This document shows positions 14,518 through 22,407 of a stretch of 22,407 nucleotides of DNA, piece after piece. Origin of the DNA: S010-17 sp036478895 (lineage in GTDB: Bacteria; Bacteroidota; Bacteroidia; Flavobacteriales; Flavobacteriaceae); assembly GCA_036478895.1 (NCBI GenBank), contig JAZGEV010000137.1:1-22407 (forward strand). Direction: 5' to 3'. The position numbers were made by a program, and so were the translations under genes. Under the pieces are notes generated by a model, which was given only the letters and a program-made list of their open reading frames with translations, did no database searches and was not told where the DNA came from. Position 1 is the first letter of the stretch. Each line of letters starts with the position of its first letter.

Positions 14518-15708
14518 ATGAACTTACACGAATATCAAGGTAAAGAGTTATTACAAAGTTTTGGCGTAAAGATCCAAAAAGGAATAGTAGCCGATAATTA
14601 TAAAAAAGCAGTAGAAGCTGCAAAACAATTAACTACCGAAACTGGTACAGAATGGTGGGTTGTAAAAGCTCAAGTTCACGCTGGTGGTCGTGGAAAAGGT
14701 GGCGGCGTTAAATTAGCAAAAAATTTAGCAGAAGTAGAAAGCATATCAAAAGATATTATTGGTATGATGTTGGTTACACCACAAACATCTAAAGAAGGTA
14801 AAAAAGTAAATCAAGTTTTAATTTGTGAGGATGTTTACTATCCAGGTGAATCAGAAACCAAAGAGTATTATGTATCTGTATTGTTAAACAGAGCAACTGG
14901 ACGTAATATGATTATGTATTCTACCGAAGGTGGAATGGATATTGAAACTGTTGCCGAAGAAACTCCACATTTAATTTTCACAGAAGAGGTTGATCCAGCA
15001 ACTGGATTATTAGGTTTTCAAGCACGAAAAATAGCATTCAATTTAGGTTTATCTGGTAAAGCTTTTAAGGAAATGGCAAAATTTGTAACGTCTTTATATA
15101 CAGCTTATATAAAATCAGATTCATCAATGTTTGAAATTAATCCTGTTTTAAAAACAAGTGATGATCAAGTTATTGCTGTAGATGCAAAAGTAACTATTGA
15201 TGATAATGCACTTTATAGACATAAAGATTATGCTGCAATGCGTGATTTTAGAGAAGAAAATGCCATTGAAGTTGAGGCAAATGCTGTTGGATTAAATTAT
15301 GTAGATTTAGATGGTAATGTTGGTTGTATGGTAAATGGCGCTGGTTTAGCAATGGCTACTATGGATTTAATTAAGCAATCTGGTGGCGAACCAGCAAACT
15401 TTTTAGATGTTGGTGGAACTGCAGATGCAGAACGTGTTGAAGCTGGATTTAGAATTATTATGAAAGATCCTGCTGTAAAAGCAATATTGGTTAATATTTT
15501 TGGAGGAATCGTTCGTTGCGATCGTGTTGCTCAAGGCGTTGTAGATGCTTATAAGAATATGGGAAATATTAGCATTCCAATTATTGTACGTTTACAAGGT
15601 ACAAATGCTGTAGAAGCAAAGGCACTTATCGAGAAATCTGGTTTGGATGTAATTTCAGTAACCGAATTCCAAGAAGCAGCTGATAAAGTAAAAGAAGTAT
15701 TGGCATAG
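14518..15708 (+). CDS. sucC: succinyl-CoA synthetase beta subunit (ADP-forming)
   Basis: A 396-residue beta subunit of succinate-CoA ligase, the TCA-cycle enzyme that makes ATP or GTP from succinyl-CoA. The ATP-grasp domain covers about 1-225 (HEYQGKELL at 4-12, the glycine-rich GGRGKGGG at 56-63, FEINPV at 205-210). The CoA-ligase domain follows (GNVGCMVNGAGLAMATMD at 266-283, FLDVGGTAD at 295-303, NIFGGIVRCD at 326-335). Length and motifs are complete. The partner sucD is not adjacent: a terminator starts 23 bases after the stop, so the alpha subunit must be encoded elsewhere, as is common in Flavobacteria. Confidence 0.96.
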   Translation: MNLHEYQGKELLQSFGVKIQKGIVADNYKKAVEAAKQLTTETGTEWWVVKAQVHAGGRGKGGGVKLAKNLAEVESISKDIIGMMLVTPQTSKEGKKVNQVLICEDVYYPGESETKEYYVSVLLNRATGRNMIMYSTEGGMDIETVAEETPHLIFTEEVDPATGLLGFQARKIAFNLGLSGKAFKEMAKFVTSLYTAYIKSDSSMFEINPVLKTSDDQVIAVDAKVTIDDNALYRHKDYAAMRDFREENAIEVEANAVGLNYVDLDGNVGCMVNGAGLAMATMDLIKQSGGEPANFLDVGGTADAERVEAGFRIIMKDPAVKAILVNIFGGIVRCDRVAQGVVDAYKNMGNISIPIIVRLQGTNAVEAKALIEKSGLDVISVTEFQEAADKVKEVLA

Positions 15709-15730
15709 ATAATACTTAATAAAATTAAAA

Positions 15731-15763
15731 AAATCCAAAACGATATGTTTTGGATTTTTTTTT
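15731..15763 (+). terminator. Rho-independent terminator of sucC
   Basis: A perfect 11-bp stem, AAATCCAAAAC (15731-15741) with GTTTTGGATTT (15747-15757), has a 5-nt loop and a nine-T run (15755-15763). Confidence 0.88.
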
Positions 15764-15804
15764 GTGTAATGTTAAAAATAACTATCGGTATTTAAATCTA
15801 TTGC

Positions 15805-15834
15805 ATAAAAAAGCACTCATTTTGATAAGTGCTT
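15805..15834 (-). terminator. Rho-independent terminator of the HU gene
   Basis: Minus-strand hairpin with a 7-bp stem (AAGCACT at 15811-15817, AGTGCTT at 15828-15834) and a 10-nt loop, followed by a T run on the minus strand. It lies about 40 bases past the HU stop codon and faces the sucC terminator. Confidence 0.75.
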
Positions 15835-15874
15835 ATTAATCGATTTATATCGAATATGTAAATAAGTATTACTA

Positions 15875-16147
15875 CTAGTTTACACTGTTTTTTAATTCAG
15901 ATCCAGCTTTGAATTTTACTACATTTTTAGCAGCAATTTGAATAGCTTTTCCTGTTTGAGGATTTCTTCCAGTTCTTGCAGCTCTTTTAGAAACGTCCCA
16001 AGATCCAAAACCTACTAAAGAAACTTTGTTACCTTTTTTAAGACTTCCTTTTACAGCTGTCATCATTCCAGCTAATGCTTTTCCTGCTGCTGCTTTAGAA
16101 ATTCCTGCATCTGCAGCCATTGCTTCAATTAATTCTGATTTGTTCAT
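15875..16147 (-). CDS. hup: HU-family DNA-binding protein
   Basis: A 90-residue histone-like protein that bends and compacts DNA as a dimer. The HU start MNKSELIEAMA is followed by the helical dimerisation part (1-45). The family signature GFGSWDVSKRAARTGRNPQT occupies 46-65, with the DNA-minor-groove arm proline in RNP (61-63). Length is exactly that of HU. It is unusually Ala/Gly-rich in the first helices. It is monocistronic, with its own consensus promoter and terminator. Whether it is HU or an IHF-like paralogue cannot be decided, but the sequence is closer to HU. Confidence 0.95.
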   Translation of the reverse strand: MNKSELIEAMAADAGISKAAAGKALAGMMTAVKGSLKKGNKVSLVGFGSWDVSKRAARTGRNPQTGKAIQIAAKNVVKFKAGSELKNSVN

Positions 16148-16197
16148 AATTTGTATATTAAATTGGTTAAAAATTTTATTTGCTAATTATAGCAAAG

Positions 16198-16227
16198 CAA
16201 ATATAGGTTTTATAAGGGTTTGTGCAA
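16198..16227 (-). promoter_or_regulatory. promoter of the HU gene
   Basis: On the minus strand, TTG (16227-16225), a 19-base spacer and TATATTTG (16205-16198) match the Bacteroidetes consensus well, about 50 bases before the ATG. Confidence 0.75.
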
Positions 16228-16329
16228 GAATATTTCAAAAAAAAAGCATATTTTGTTAATAAGTAGGCGCTTTTGTTAATAAGCTAGATAAAATTAGTAT
16301 TAAAATAGCATTAATGATAGTAGAATTGG

Positions 16330-17289
16330 CTAGTCACAGACAAGAGCATCATCAAATAACTTATAACCATTTAAAAAACTTTTAACATCCATTTTACGTT
16401 TTCCCGATATTTGCAATTCTTCAATACTTAAAAAACCTTGTTTGGTTACAATATATAATTCTTTTTTGGAATGTATAATTTGACCAATTTTTAAATTTGT
16501 ATTGAAATTTTCTGAATCTACTATTGTTTTGGCAGCATAAATTTTAAGTTCAGTTTGTTGGGCTCCATTCTTTAAAACGGTCCAAGCAACAGGATATGGC
16601 GACAAACCTCTTACCTTATTATATATAACATCCAAATTATCGTTCCAGTTAATTTTACAAGTGTCTTTAAATATTTTGGGTGCATGCTTGTGTTCTCTAT
16701 CTGGTTGAGGTTTTGTAGTAATACTGCCTTTTTTTATTTTTTTTATTGTTTTAGTAACCAATTTAGTTCCAAGATCCATTAACTTGTCATGTAATTCCCC
16801 TGCAGTTTCGTTGTCTTTTATGTTGCATTTTTTTTGAAGTATTATTTCGCCAGTATCGATTTTATCATCAATAAAAAAAGTTGTAACACCAGTTTGAGTT
16901 TCACCATTAATGATTGCCCAATTAATAGGTGCCGCACCTCTATAAGCAGGTAAAAGGGAAGCGTGTAGATTAAAAGTGCCATGTTTTGGCATTTGCCATA
17001 CTACTTTGGGCAACATTCTAAAGGCTACTACAACTTGTAGGTTTGCATTGAGTGCTTTTAAATCTTCAATAAAAGATGGTGCTTTTAAATTTGGTGGTTG
17101 TAAAATAGTAAGGTTTTGTTCCAACGCAAATTTCTTAACAGCTGACTGATGTATTTTTCGACCTCTACCAGCTTTTTTATCCACAGCAGTAATTACACCA
17201 ACAACATTATAACCTTTGTCTAAAATGCCTTTTAAAATGCTTACAGCAAATTCTGGCGTACCCATAAAAACTAGTCTTAAATTTTTCAT
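16330..17289 (-). CDS. fmt: methionyl-tRNA formyltransferase
   Basis: A 319-residue enzyme that formylates initiator Met-tRNA using 10-formyl-tetrahydrofolate. The Rossmann start is LRLVFMGTPEFAV (4-16). The formyltransferase signature NLHASLLPAYRGAAP covers 107-121, with catalytic N107 and H109 and the partner aspartate D145 in DDKIDTGE. The basic loop AGRGRK (40-45) and C-terminal OB-like tRNA-binding domain (about 205-315) are present. Its ATG overlaps the stop of the upstream RecQ-like gene by 4 bases (ATGA), so the two are translationally coupled. No peptide deformylase gene is adjacent. Confidence 0.96.
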   Translation of the reverse strand: MKNLRLVFMGTPEFAVSILKGILDKGYNVVGVITAVDKKAGRGRKIHQSAVKKFALEQNLTILQPPNLKAPSFIEDLKALNANLQVVVAFRMLPKVVWQMPKHGTFNLHASLLPAYRGAAPINWAIINGETQTGVTTFFIDDKIDTGEIILQKKCNIKDNETAGELHDKLMDLGTKLVTKTIKKIKKGSITTKPQPDREHKHAPKIFKDTCKINWNDNLDVIYNKVRGLSPYPVAWTVLKNGAQQTELKIYAAKTIVDSENFNTNLKIGQIIHSKKELYIVTKQGFLSIEELQISGKRKMDVKSFLNGYKLFDDALVCD

Positions 17290-19181
17290 TGTAATGTGTA
17301 TTTTTTATCCTTTGTTAATTGTAATTTGTTTTTTTCTACAAGTAATAAAAGTGAGGTTAGGATTTCTTTTTCAGTATAGTTTGGATGCAAAATTACTATT
17401 TCTTTAGCCGATAAAGATTTTTTTTTCAATAAAATAGCTTCTATTTTTAAAGCAACTTTTTCAAATTCTAATGGTTTCTTTTTTTGATTTAAACAAACGT
17501 CACAAATGCCACATTTAATGTCGTTTTTTTCATCAAAGTAGGAGAGAAGCTGTATGTTTCTACAAACTGAATTGTCTGTTAAAAAATTAATGATAGCATT
17601 TGATTTCTCTTGTTTTACAGTATTACGTTTTTTAATATTCTTTGAAATGCGATTGATTGTAATATTATCTTCACGCATTACTAAGAATCTTAGATTGCTA
17701 TCATTCGATTGATGGATGTATTCTACGATTTTATCTGTATGAAATTGTTTTAATTGTTTAAAGATTGCTCCTTTGCTTTGTTGTAATTTTTGTTCTAAAT
17801 AATTTTCATTTATTTGAATTCGGTTTTCAAAAACACCTCCGTAACTTCGCAATATTAAGCGTATTAATTTTTTACTTCTTGGATGGTTTTCAATATATTG
17901 TAATATCATTCTATTTGAACATAAAAAACGAATGGTATTTTTACGTCTAAAATTATCTTCTAAAACCAAAACGCCTTCTTTTTCAAGGATATTAATACTA
18001 TTGTAAGTGCTTAAAACATGTAATTTATATTTACTGCAAAATTGATGTAAATTGAATTTGTAATTCTTTTCAAGAAGCTCACCTTTAGAGATTTGCAAAT
18101 GCTGATTGAGTAAAGCGTATATTTTTTTAATAGTTTCAATGCTAATAATGTTATTTGAAACACGTTTTTCAAAATCGTGTAAAGTTGCATTATTATACAA
18201 AATAACCGAAAATGATTTTTTACCATTTCTGCCAGCTCTACCTGCTTCTTGAATGTAATTCTCTATGCTAAAAGGTATGTCAATATGAATAACTACTTTA
18301 ACATTATCCTTATCAATTCCCATTCCAAAAGCATTGGTTGCAACCATTGTGTTGGTTTTTTGAGTCATCCAATTTTTAAAGGCTAATTCTTTTTCTTCTA
18401 CAGATAAACCACCGTGATAATAACTTGATTTGAATTTGTTTGTAGTTAAAAAATCACTAATATCTTTAGTCTGTTTTCGGGTACTTACATATATTATTGA
18501 AGGTTCTTTTGTTTTTGTGAGGATTTGTTTGAGCTTAAATAGTATATCCTCAGTTTTAAAAACCTGATAGGCTAAATTTGGTCTGTAAAAACTATCTTTA
18601 TATAATGTGGGCTTTTGTAATTCTAAATAAAATTCAATATCTGCAATTACTTTTGGGGTAGCAGTTGCAGTTAAAGCTATAAATTTAACATTTGGCTGTA
18701 ACTCACGCAAGGTGTTTATTTGTAGATAGCTTGGTCTAAAGTCGTGTCCCCATTCAGATATGCAATGCGCTTCATCAATAGCAATTAAATTAACATTGAG
18801 TTGTTTTATTTTTTGTTTAATAAATTCCGATTGTAATTTTTCGGGAGATATATACAAGAATTTGATACCTCCATAAAGCATATTGTCAAAGGCAATAACA
18901 AGTTCCGTTTCTGTTAATTTAGATGTAATTGCAATGGCTTTTATACCTTTTTTAATAAGACTATTTACCTGATCGTGCATTAAAGCAATTAATGGAGAAA
19001 CTACAATGCAAATACCTTCATTCATTAAAGCAGGAATTTGATAGCAAACAGATTTTCCACCGCCAGTTGGGAGCAAAGCGATAACTTCTTGCTGGTTTAA
19101 AACTGTATTAATTATAGCTTCTTGTGAGTTGCGAAAACTATCGTGTTTCCAGTAGTGTTGTAAAAGTTTTAATGGCGTCAA
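17286..19181 (-). CDS. RecQ-family ATP-dependent DNA helicase, atypical domain order
   Basis: A 631-residue superfamily-2 helicase unwinding 3'-5' in recombinational repair. The helicase core is about 1-340: Walker A LLPTGGGKS (36-44), DEAH box (136-139), the aromatic-rich RecQ loop AHCISEWGHDFRP (138-150), motif III TATAT (171-175) and motif VI QEAGRAGRNGK (311-321). The zinc motif C-x16-C-x2-C-x2-C (C540, C557, C560, C563) has the spacing of E. coli RecQ (C380, C397, C400, C403) but lies about 160 residues later. The stretch between (345-535) looks winged-helix-like, and no HRDC domain follows. The start is TTG at 19181: no in-frame ATG is found before the upstream stop. It is second in an operon with the P-loop gene (10-base gap) and fmt. 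Confidence 0.9.
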   Translation of the reverse strand: MTPLKLLQHYWKHDSFRNSQEAIINTVLNQQEVIALLPTGGGKSVCYQIPALMNEGICIVVSPLIALMHDQVNSLIKKGIKAIAITSKLTETELVIAFDNMLYGGIKFLYISPEKLQSEFIKQKIKQLNVNLIAIDEAHCISEWGHDFRPSYLQINTLRELQPNVKFIALTATATPKVIADIEFYLELQKPTLYKDSFYRPNLAYQVFKTEDILFKLKQILTKTKEPSIIYVSTRKQTKDISDFLTTNKFKSSYYHGGLSVEEKELAFKNWMTQKTNTMVATNAFGMGIDKDNVKVVIHIDIPFSIENYIQEAGRAGRNGKKSFSVILYNNATLHDFEKRVSNNIISIETIKKIYALLNQHLQISKGELLEKNYKFNLHQFCSKYKLHVLSTYNSINILEKEGVLVLEDNFRRKNTIRFLCSNRMILQYIENHPRSKKLIRLILRSYGGVFENRIQINENYLEQKLQQSKGAIFKQLKQFHTDKIVEYIHQSNDSNLRFLVMREDNITINRISKNIKKRNTVKQEKSNAIINFLTDNSVCRNIQLLSYFDEKNDIKCGICDVCLNQKKKPLEFEKVALKIEAILLKKKSLSAKEIVILHPNYTEKEILTSLLLLVEKNKLQLTKDKKYTLQ

Positions 19182-19191
19182 TAGGTATTGG

Positions 19192-19743
19192 CTATGAATT
19201 GTTTTTATTTGTAATGTTTTTTAATATAAAATTAGCACGTTCTTCAACTGTCCCAAAAGGCACTTCAATAATTTGATAACCAATACTTTTGTATGCAGTT
19301 TTTAAATGATTATGAATGGCGAGAGATTGTTCAAAGCTTTCATACCGTTCACTGTCAGTAATATAAATTTCTTTCCAAGGTGGCATTAAAAATATTGGGT
19401 TTGAGTATTTGTTACTTTTACTTTCTTCAATGTAAATTGAGGGATACTCAACACCTAAGTAATTCATATAGGCAAAAACATCAGGAATACCTCTATCAAA
19501 AAAAACCAATTTAGTTTTTAATTTATTTGCTGTTTTATATTGTTGCACTCTTCCTTCTAATAAGAGTTTGCTAAATAGCATTGGGTCTTTTAAAAAAAGC
19601 TGTTCAATACCATTTTTACGAGCCATTAATGTCACTTCTCTCGAAATTTCATGCATACAATTAAAGTTGCGGTTCTCTAATTCGCTTATCACGGTTGATT
19701 TACCAGTTCCAGGACCGCCTGTAATGACAATTTTTTGCTGCAT
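19192..19743 (-). CDS. small P-loop ATPase/kinase-like protein (AAA_28 type)
   Basis: A 183-residue nucleotide-binding protein. Walker A GGPGTGKST is at 9-17 (K15, S16). A likely Walker B-like/lid stretch is LVFFDRGIPDVFAYM (about 83-97), a pattern shared with AAA_28 proteins and the nucleoside-kinase half of NadR. No NMN-adenylyltransferase domain is present. The substrate is unknown; a small-molecule kinase is possible. I prefer the ATG at 19743. A TTG at 19758 would add MNTNT and cannot be excluded. It is first in the operon with recQ and fmt, with a candidate -7 box (TACCTTTG) at 19787-19780. Confidence 0.8.
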   Translation of the reverse strand: MQQKIVITGGPGTGKSTVISELENRNFNCMHEISREVTLMARKNGIEQLFLKDPMLFSKLLLEGRVQQYKTANKLKTKLVFFDRGIPDVFAYMNYLGVEYPSIYIEESKSNKYSNPIFLMPPWKEIYITDSERYESFEQSLAIHNHLKTAYKSIGYQIIEVPFGTVEERANFILKNITNKNNS

Positions 19744-19779
19744 TGTATTTGTATTCAACGTTTAAATTAAAATATTTTA

Positions 19780-19787
19780 CAAAGGTA
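19780..19787 (-). promoter_or_regulatory. candidate -7 box of the ATPase-recQ-fmt operon
   Basis: TACCTTTG on the minus strand fits TAnnTTTG. The nearest TTG is 15 bases upstream, slightly shorter than usual. It faces a plus-strand TAAATTTG (19829-19836) that may serve the DUF493 gene, so the promoters are divergent within about 60 bases. Confidence 0.5.
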
Positions 19788-19852
19788 CGATTTTTGTTCA
19801 ATCAATAAAAGTAACCATAAAATTTATATAAATTTGCAATAAAAATAAATCA

Positions 19853-20134
19853 ATGTCTAAAAAAGAAGATTTTTATCAAAAGTTAAAATTGAAATTAGAA
19901 GAAACGACTTCTTTTCCAACAAAATATATGTTTAAGTTTATTATTCCATCTAATAAAGATAAAAAAGATAAAATTGATGATATGTTCAATAATCTAGGAG
20001 CAGTAATAACAACAAAGCAATCAAAAAGCGCAAAATACACCAGCTTAACAGTTTTGGTTGTTATGAAAAGTGTTGATGATATTATAAAAAAATACGAGGA
20101 AGTAGACATGATTGAAGGTGTCATTTCTTTGTGA
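19853..20134 (+). CDS. DUF493 family protein (YbeD-like)
   Basis: A 93-residue protein of the DUF493/YbeD family, a small ACT-like ferredoxin fold of about 90 residues. The pattern is an N-terminal helix (KEDFYQKLKLKLEE), then the strand YMFKFIIP and paired strands SKSAKYTSLTVLVVMKSVDDI ending in a short tail, matching the family order. Its function is unknown; E. coli YbeD sits in the lipoate gene region, but no lip genes are here. It is the first gene of a plus-strand stretch and is followed by the PpiC operon after 97 bases. Confidence 0.8.
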   Translation: MSKKEDFYQKLKLKLEETTSFPTKYMFKFIIPSNKDKKDKIDDMFNNLGAVITTKQSKSAKYTSLTVLVVMKSVDDIIKKYEEVDMIEGVISL

Positions 20135-20147
20135 TTTTTTTAACAGC

Positions 20148-20165
20148 TTTTTATTTAAATAAAAA
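20148..20165. repeat. 18-bp all-A/T perfect palindrome
   Basis: TTTTTATTTAAATAAAAA is a perfect palindrome between the DUF493 gene and the PpiC operon. It may act as a weak bidirectional terminator, or may be chance in this AT-rich DNA. Confidence 0.35.
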
Positions 20166-20200
20166 TACTTTTGAATGCTTTTAAATTATAGCGATTTGTC

Positions 20201-20208
20201 TATTTTTG
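20201..20208 (+). promoter_or_regulatory. candidate -7 box (TATTTTTG) of the ppiC operon
   Basis: TATTTTTG fits TAnnTTTG, 24 bases before the ATG at 20232. No TTG lies at the right distance upstream (the nearest useful one is 27 bases away). Its position supports the 20232 start, since the alternative upstream start would be inside the promoter. Confidence 0.45.
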
Positions 20209-20231
20209 CGAGGCTTAAAACTAAATACAAA

Positions 20232-22118
20232 ATGATTAAAAAAATTATCCTATTACTGGCAATTTTAATTGCAATCCCTTTATCTGCACAAACTAAAAAA
20301 GATAAAGTGATTTTCACAATTGATGATGAACCTGTATATGTATCTGAATTTTTACGAGTTTATAACAAAAATAAAAACGTTGTAAGTGCAGAGAACAGAA
20401 AAAATATTGAGGAATATATGGAATTGTTCATCAATTATAAGTTAAAATTAAGAGATGCAAAAGCCATGAAATTAGATACCGTTTCTAGTTACATCATCGA
20501 ATTTAACAAATACAAAGAACAATTAATTGAACCTTACTTAAAAGATAGGGTAGTTTCAGACAAACTCGTTCTTGAAGCATATAACAGGTTAAAAAACGAA
20601 GTACGTGCTAGACATATATTAATAAAAGTTGGTGCAAATGCCAAGCCTATTGACACTTTAGTAGCCTATAATAGAATTTTGGATGCACGTAAATTAATTA
20701 TAGATGGCGCAAGTTTTACGAGTGTGGCAAATGATTTTTCTGACGATAAAGATCGTGCTGGAAAAGTAAATAATGGTGGTGATTTGGGCTATTTTTCTGC
20801 ATTTGCAATGTTGTATCCTTTTGAGACAGCAGCCTATGAAACCAAAATTGGTGATATTTCGATGCCTTTTAAAACAAAATATGGCTATCATATTGTTAAA
20901 GTAGATGATGTTAGAGAATCAAAAGGTGAAGTTCAAGTTGCTCACATTATGATTAGAGATAAAAAAATGGATAAGAATTTTGCCAAAAGCCAGATTGATG
21001 ACATTTATAATAAATTTAAACAAGGTGAAGATTTTGCGTTCTTAGCAAAAAAATACTCAGATGATAAAGCAAGCTCTGTAAAAGGTGGTGTTATTCGTAA
21101 ATTCACATTGGGTAAAATGTTGCAACCATTTGCTGATATCTCTTTTTCACTTAAAAAAGTTGACGACGTTTCAAAACCTTTTAAAACTAAATTTGGTTGG
21201 CATATTGTAAAACTAGTTAAAAAATTCCCAGTTCCTTCATTTGAAAATTCTGAAGAGGATTTAGTTAAAAAAATTGAAAAAGGGGATCGCTCTGTACTTA
21301 TTGGAAAATCTATTTCTGCTCGATTGAAAAAAGAATATGATGTTAATGTAAACATGGAAAATATTACCATTGCTTTAGATAAAAATAATAAAAACTATAA
21401 AAACGGAACGGTTTTAACGATTAAAGAAAAACAATATTCAATTGATGAATTGAAGGCTTATTTAGCTAATAAAAAAGCAAATAATAATTACAAAGGTTTT
21501 GTTGACGAAAAAGTAATGGGTTATTATAAAGATAATTTAGAAGTTGAGAATCCAGAATTTGCAGCAACATTAAAAGAATATAGAGACGGCTTATTACTTT
21601 TTGATTTATTACAGAAAAAGATTTGGACAAAAGCAGAGAAAGATACCGTAGGTTTACAAGGTTATTTCGATAATAATAAATCAAATTATAATTGGAAAAA
21701 AAGAGTTAATGCATCTATTGCATCGTGTACAAAAAAGGAAAAAGCAACTTTGGTTCAAAAACTTATGAATGAAGGTAAATCGCTTGATGAGATCAAAGAA
21801 TCTGTAAACGAAGGCGCAACGATACATGTTTTATTTAACGAAGGTACTTATGAAGTCAATTCAAATAAATTACCACAAAATTTTGTAGCAAAAGAAGGAG
21901 TTTCTATGATTCATTCTGATAAAAATAACCACTACACAATTGTTAATGTTAGCGAAGTTTTAGCTCCAGCATCTAAAGAATTAAAAGATGTTAAGGGAAA
22001 GGTTATAAGTAACTATCAAGACCATCTGGAACTTGAATGGATTAAAAATTTACGTTCTAAATACAAGGTAGAAGTAATTAAAAAAGCACTTAAGAAAGTG
22101 ATTCGTAAAAATAAATAA
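20232..22118 (+). CDS. periplasmic peptidyl-prolyl isomerase with two parvulin domains
   Basis: A 628-residue exported folding catalyst of the PpiC/SurA kind that helps outer-membrane proteins fold. The start at 20232 gives a signal peptide (MIKKIILLLAILIAIPLSAQ, cleavage near residue 20). An N-terminal helical chaperone part (about 25-120) is followed by parvulin 1 (about 124-226: RARHILIKV, GGDLGYF, GYHIVKVDD) and parvulin 2 (about 233-330: VAHIMIRD, KGGVIRKF, GWHIVKLVK). A long C-terminal region (about 340-628) has no domain I recognise. The TAA stop overlaps the ATG of the next gene by one base (TAATG), so the two are co-translated. Confidence 0.9.
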   Translation: MIKKIILLLAILIAIPLSAQTKKDKVIFTIDDEPVYVSEFLRVYNKNKNVVSAENRKNIEEYMELFINYKLKLRDAKAMKLDTVSSYIIEFNKYKEQLIEPYLKDRVVSDKLVLEAYNRLKNEVRARHILIKVGANAKPIDTLVAYNRILDARKLIIDGASFTSVANDFSDDKDRAGKVNNGGDLGYFSAFAMLYPFETAAYETKIGDISMPFKTKYGYHIVKVDDVRESKGEVQVAHIMIRDKKMDKNFAKSQIDDIYNKFKQGEDFAFLAKKYSDDKASSVKGGVIRKFTLGKMLQPFADISFSLKKVDDVSKPFKTKFGWHIVKLVKKFPVPSFENSEEDLVKKIEKGDRSVLIGKSISARLKKEYDVNVNMENITIALDKNNKNYKNGTVLTIKEKQYSIDELKAYLANKKANNNYKGFVDEKVMGYYKDNLEVENPEFAATLKEYRDGLLLFDLLQKKIWTKAEKDTVGLQGYFDNNKSNYNWKKRVNASIASCTKKEKATLVQKLMNEGKSLDEIKESVNEGATIHVLFNEGTYEVNSNKLPQNFVAKEGVSMIHSDKNNHYTIVNVSEVLAPASKELKDVKGKVISNYQDHLELEWIKNLRSKYKVEVIKKALKKVIRKNK

Positions 22119-22407
22119 TGTTTAGAAATTACGTCATATTACTACTTTTAAGCATAACTACATTTTCATGCTCCTATTTTAAAGCAAATAAAATTGAAGA
22201 GAATACTGCTATTGCTAAAGTGAATGATGTATATCTCTATAAAAAGGATATTGTAAATTCTCTACCTGATAATTTTAAAAAAAGTGATAGTGCATTATTA
22301 GCCTCCAATTTTATTAAGAATTGGGTAAAAGATCAAATTTTATTGAATAAAGCAAAAATCAATCTAAAAGAAGAGTCGGAAGAAATAAATGAATTGGTAG
22401 AAAAATA
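22118..22407 (+). CDS. SurA-like chaperone lipoprotein, 5' part only
   Basis: An ATG at 22118 opens a frame of 96 complete codons running off the window without a stop. The first residues MFRNYVILLLLSITTFSC form a lipoprotein signal with the acylated Cys at residue 18. The next part (VNDVYLYKKDIVNSLPDNFKK, then FIKNWVKDQILLNKA) resembles the helical N-terminal segment of SurA/PpiC proteins. It overlaps the stop of the upstream double-parvulin gene by one base. A paired peptidyl-prolyl isomerase or chaperone is the likely identity, but no parvulin domain is visible in the part present. Confidence 0.7.
   Translation, partial: MFRNYVILLLLSITTFSCSYFKANKIEENTAIAKVNDVYLYKKDIVNSLPDNFKKSDSALLASNFIKNWVKDQILLNKAKINLKEESEEINELVEK

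Noticed and set aside
15840..15854. Small TCGAT/ATCGA hairpin near the HU terminator
   Set aside because: Short A/T-rich stem with no associated signal; could easily be chance.
20175..20231. Upstream start for the double-parvulin protein
   Set aside because: It overlaps the candidate -7 box and places 19 non-signal residues before a clear signal peptide.

Overview
The window reads as a chromosomal segment from a Flavobacteriaceae-type Bacteroidetes. The DNA is very AT-rich. Several genes have the TTG-N17-23-TAnnTTTG promoter typical of that phylum, and Shine-Dalgarno sequences are not evident. The gene set also fits: a DUF5916 outer-membrane protein, a UMF1 permease, an ECF sigma factor with a small membrane partner, a lipoprotein MsrB, a monocistronic sucC, and tandem PpiC/SurA-like proteins. 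No tRNA, rRNA, CRISPR array, transposase or integrase gene was found.

Region 1 (1-1647) is the accessory part and the most interesting. Three unrelated, unrecognised reading frames, all on the minus strand, are separated by long imperfect palindromes (124-308 and 1031-1163). These resemble integron attC sites: 7-base RYYYAAC/GTTRRRY-type ends, a short unpaired spacer, then a 16-bp stem. The 7-base start of each complete cassette is the exact complement of the core at that cassette's own 3' end, which is the classical integron gene-cassette rule. The array abuts the 3' end of an acyl-CoA dehydrogenase gene through a lone core site (1641-1647). No integron integrase is visible, so this looks like an integrase-less cassette cluster or an undescribed relative.

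Region 2 (1674-9182) holds core and household genes: acyl-CoA dehydrogenase with a long, hairpin-rich upstream region; anhydro-MurNAc kinase (anmK); lipoprotein MsrB; the Dps ferritin-like protein; an M48 metalloprotease; a UMF1-type MFS permease; and a membrane protein that looks like fused ECF-transporter S and T components, sitting downstream of a ModE-like winged-helix regulator.

Region 3 (9277-15708) has L-2-hydroxyglutarate oxidase (lhgO), an ECF sigma factor/membrane-protein pair, a DUF5916 surface protein and sucC. Region 4 (15875-22407) has HU, a three-gene minus-strand operon (P-loop ATPase, an atypical RecQ, fmt), a DUF493 protein, and an envelope-chaperone operon. That operon has a double-parvulin PpiC protein whose stop codon overlaps the start of a SurA-like lipoprotein cut off by the window edge.

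How they fit together: several genes serve the envelope (MsrB, M48, PpiC pair, AnmK, DUF5916), others the TCA cycle and acyl or 2-hydroxyglutarate oxidation (acd, lhgO, sucC). The left-edge cassettes are not functionally related to their neighbours, as expected for captured genes.
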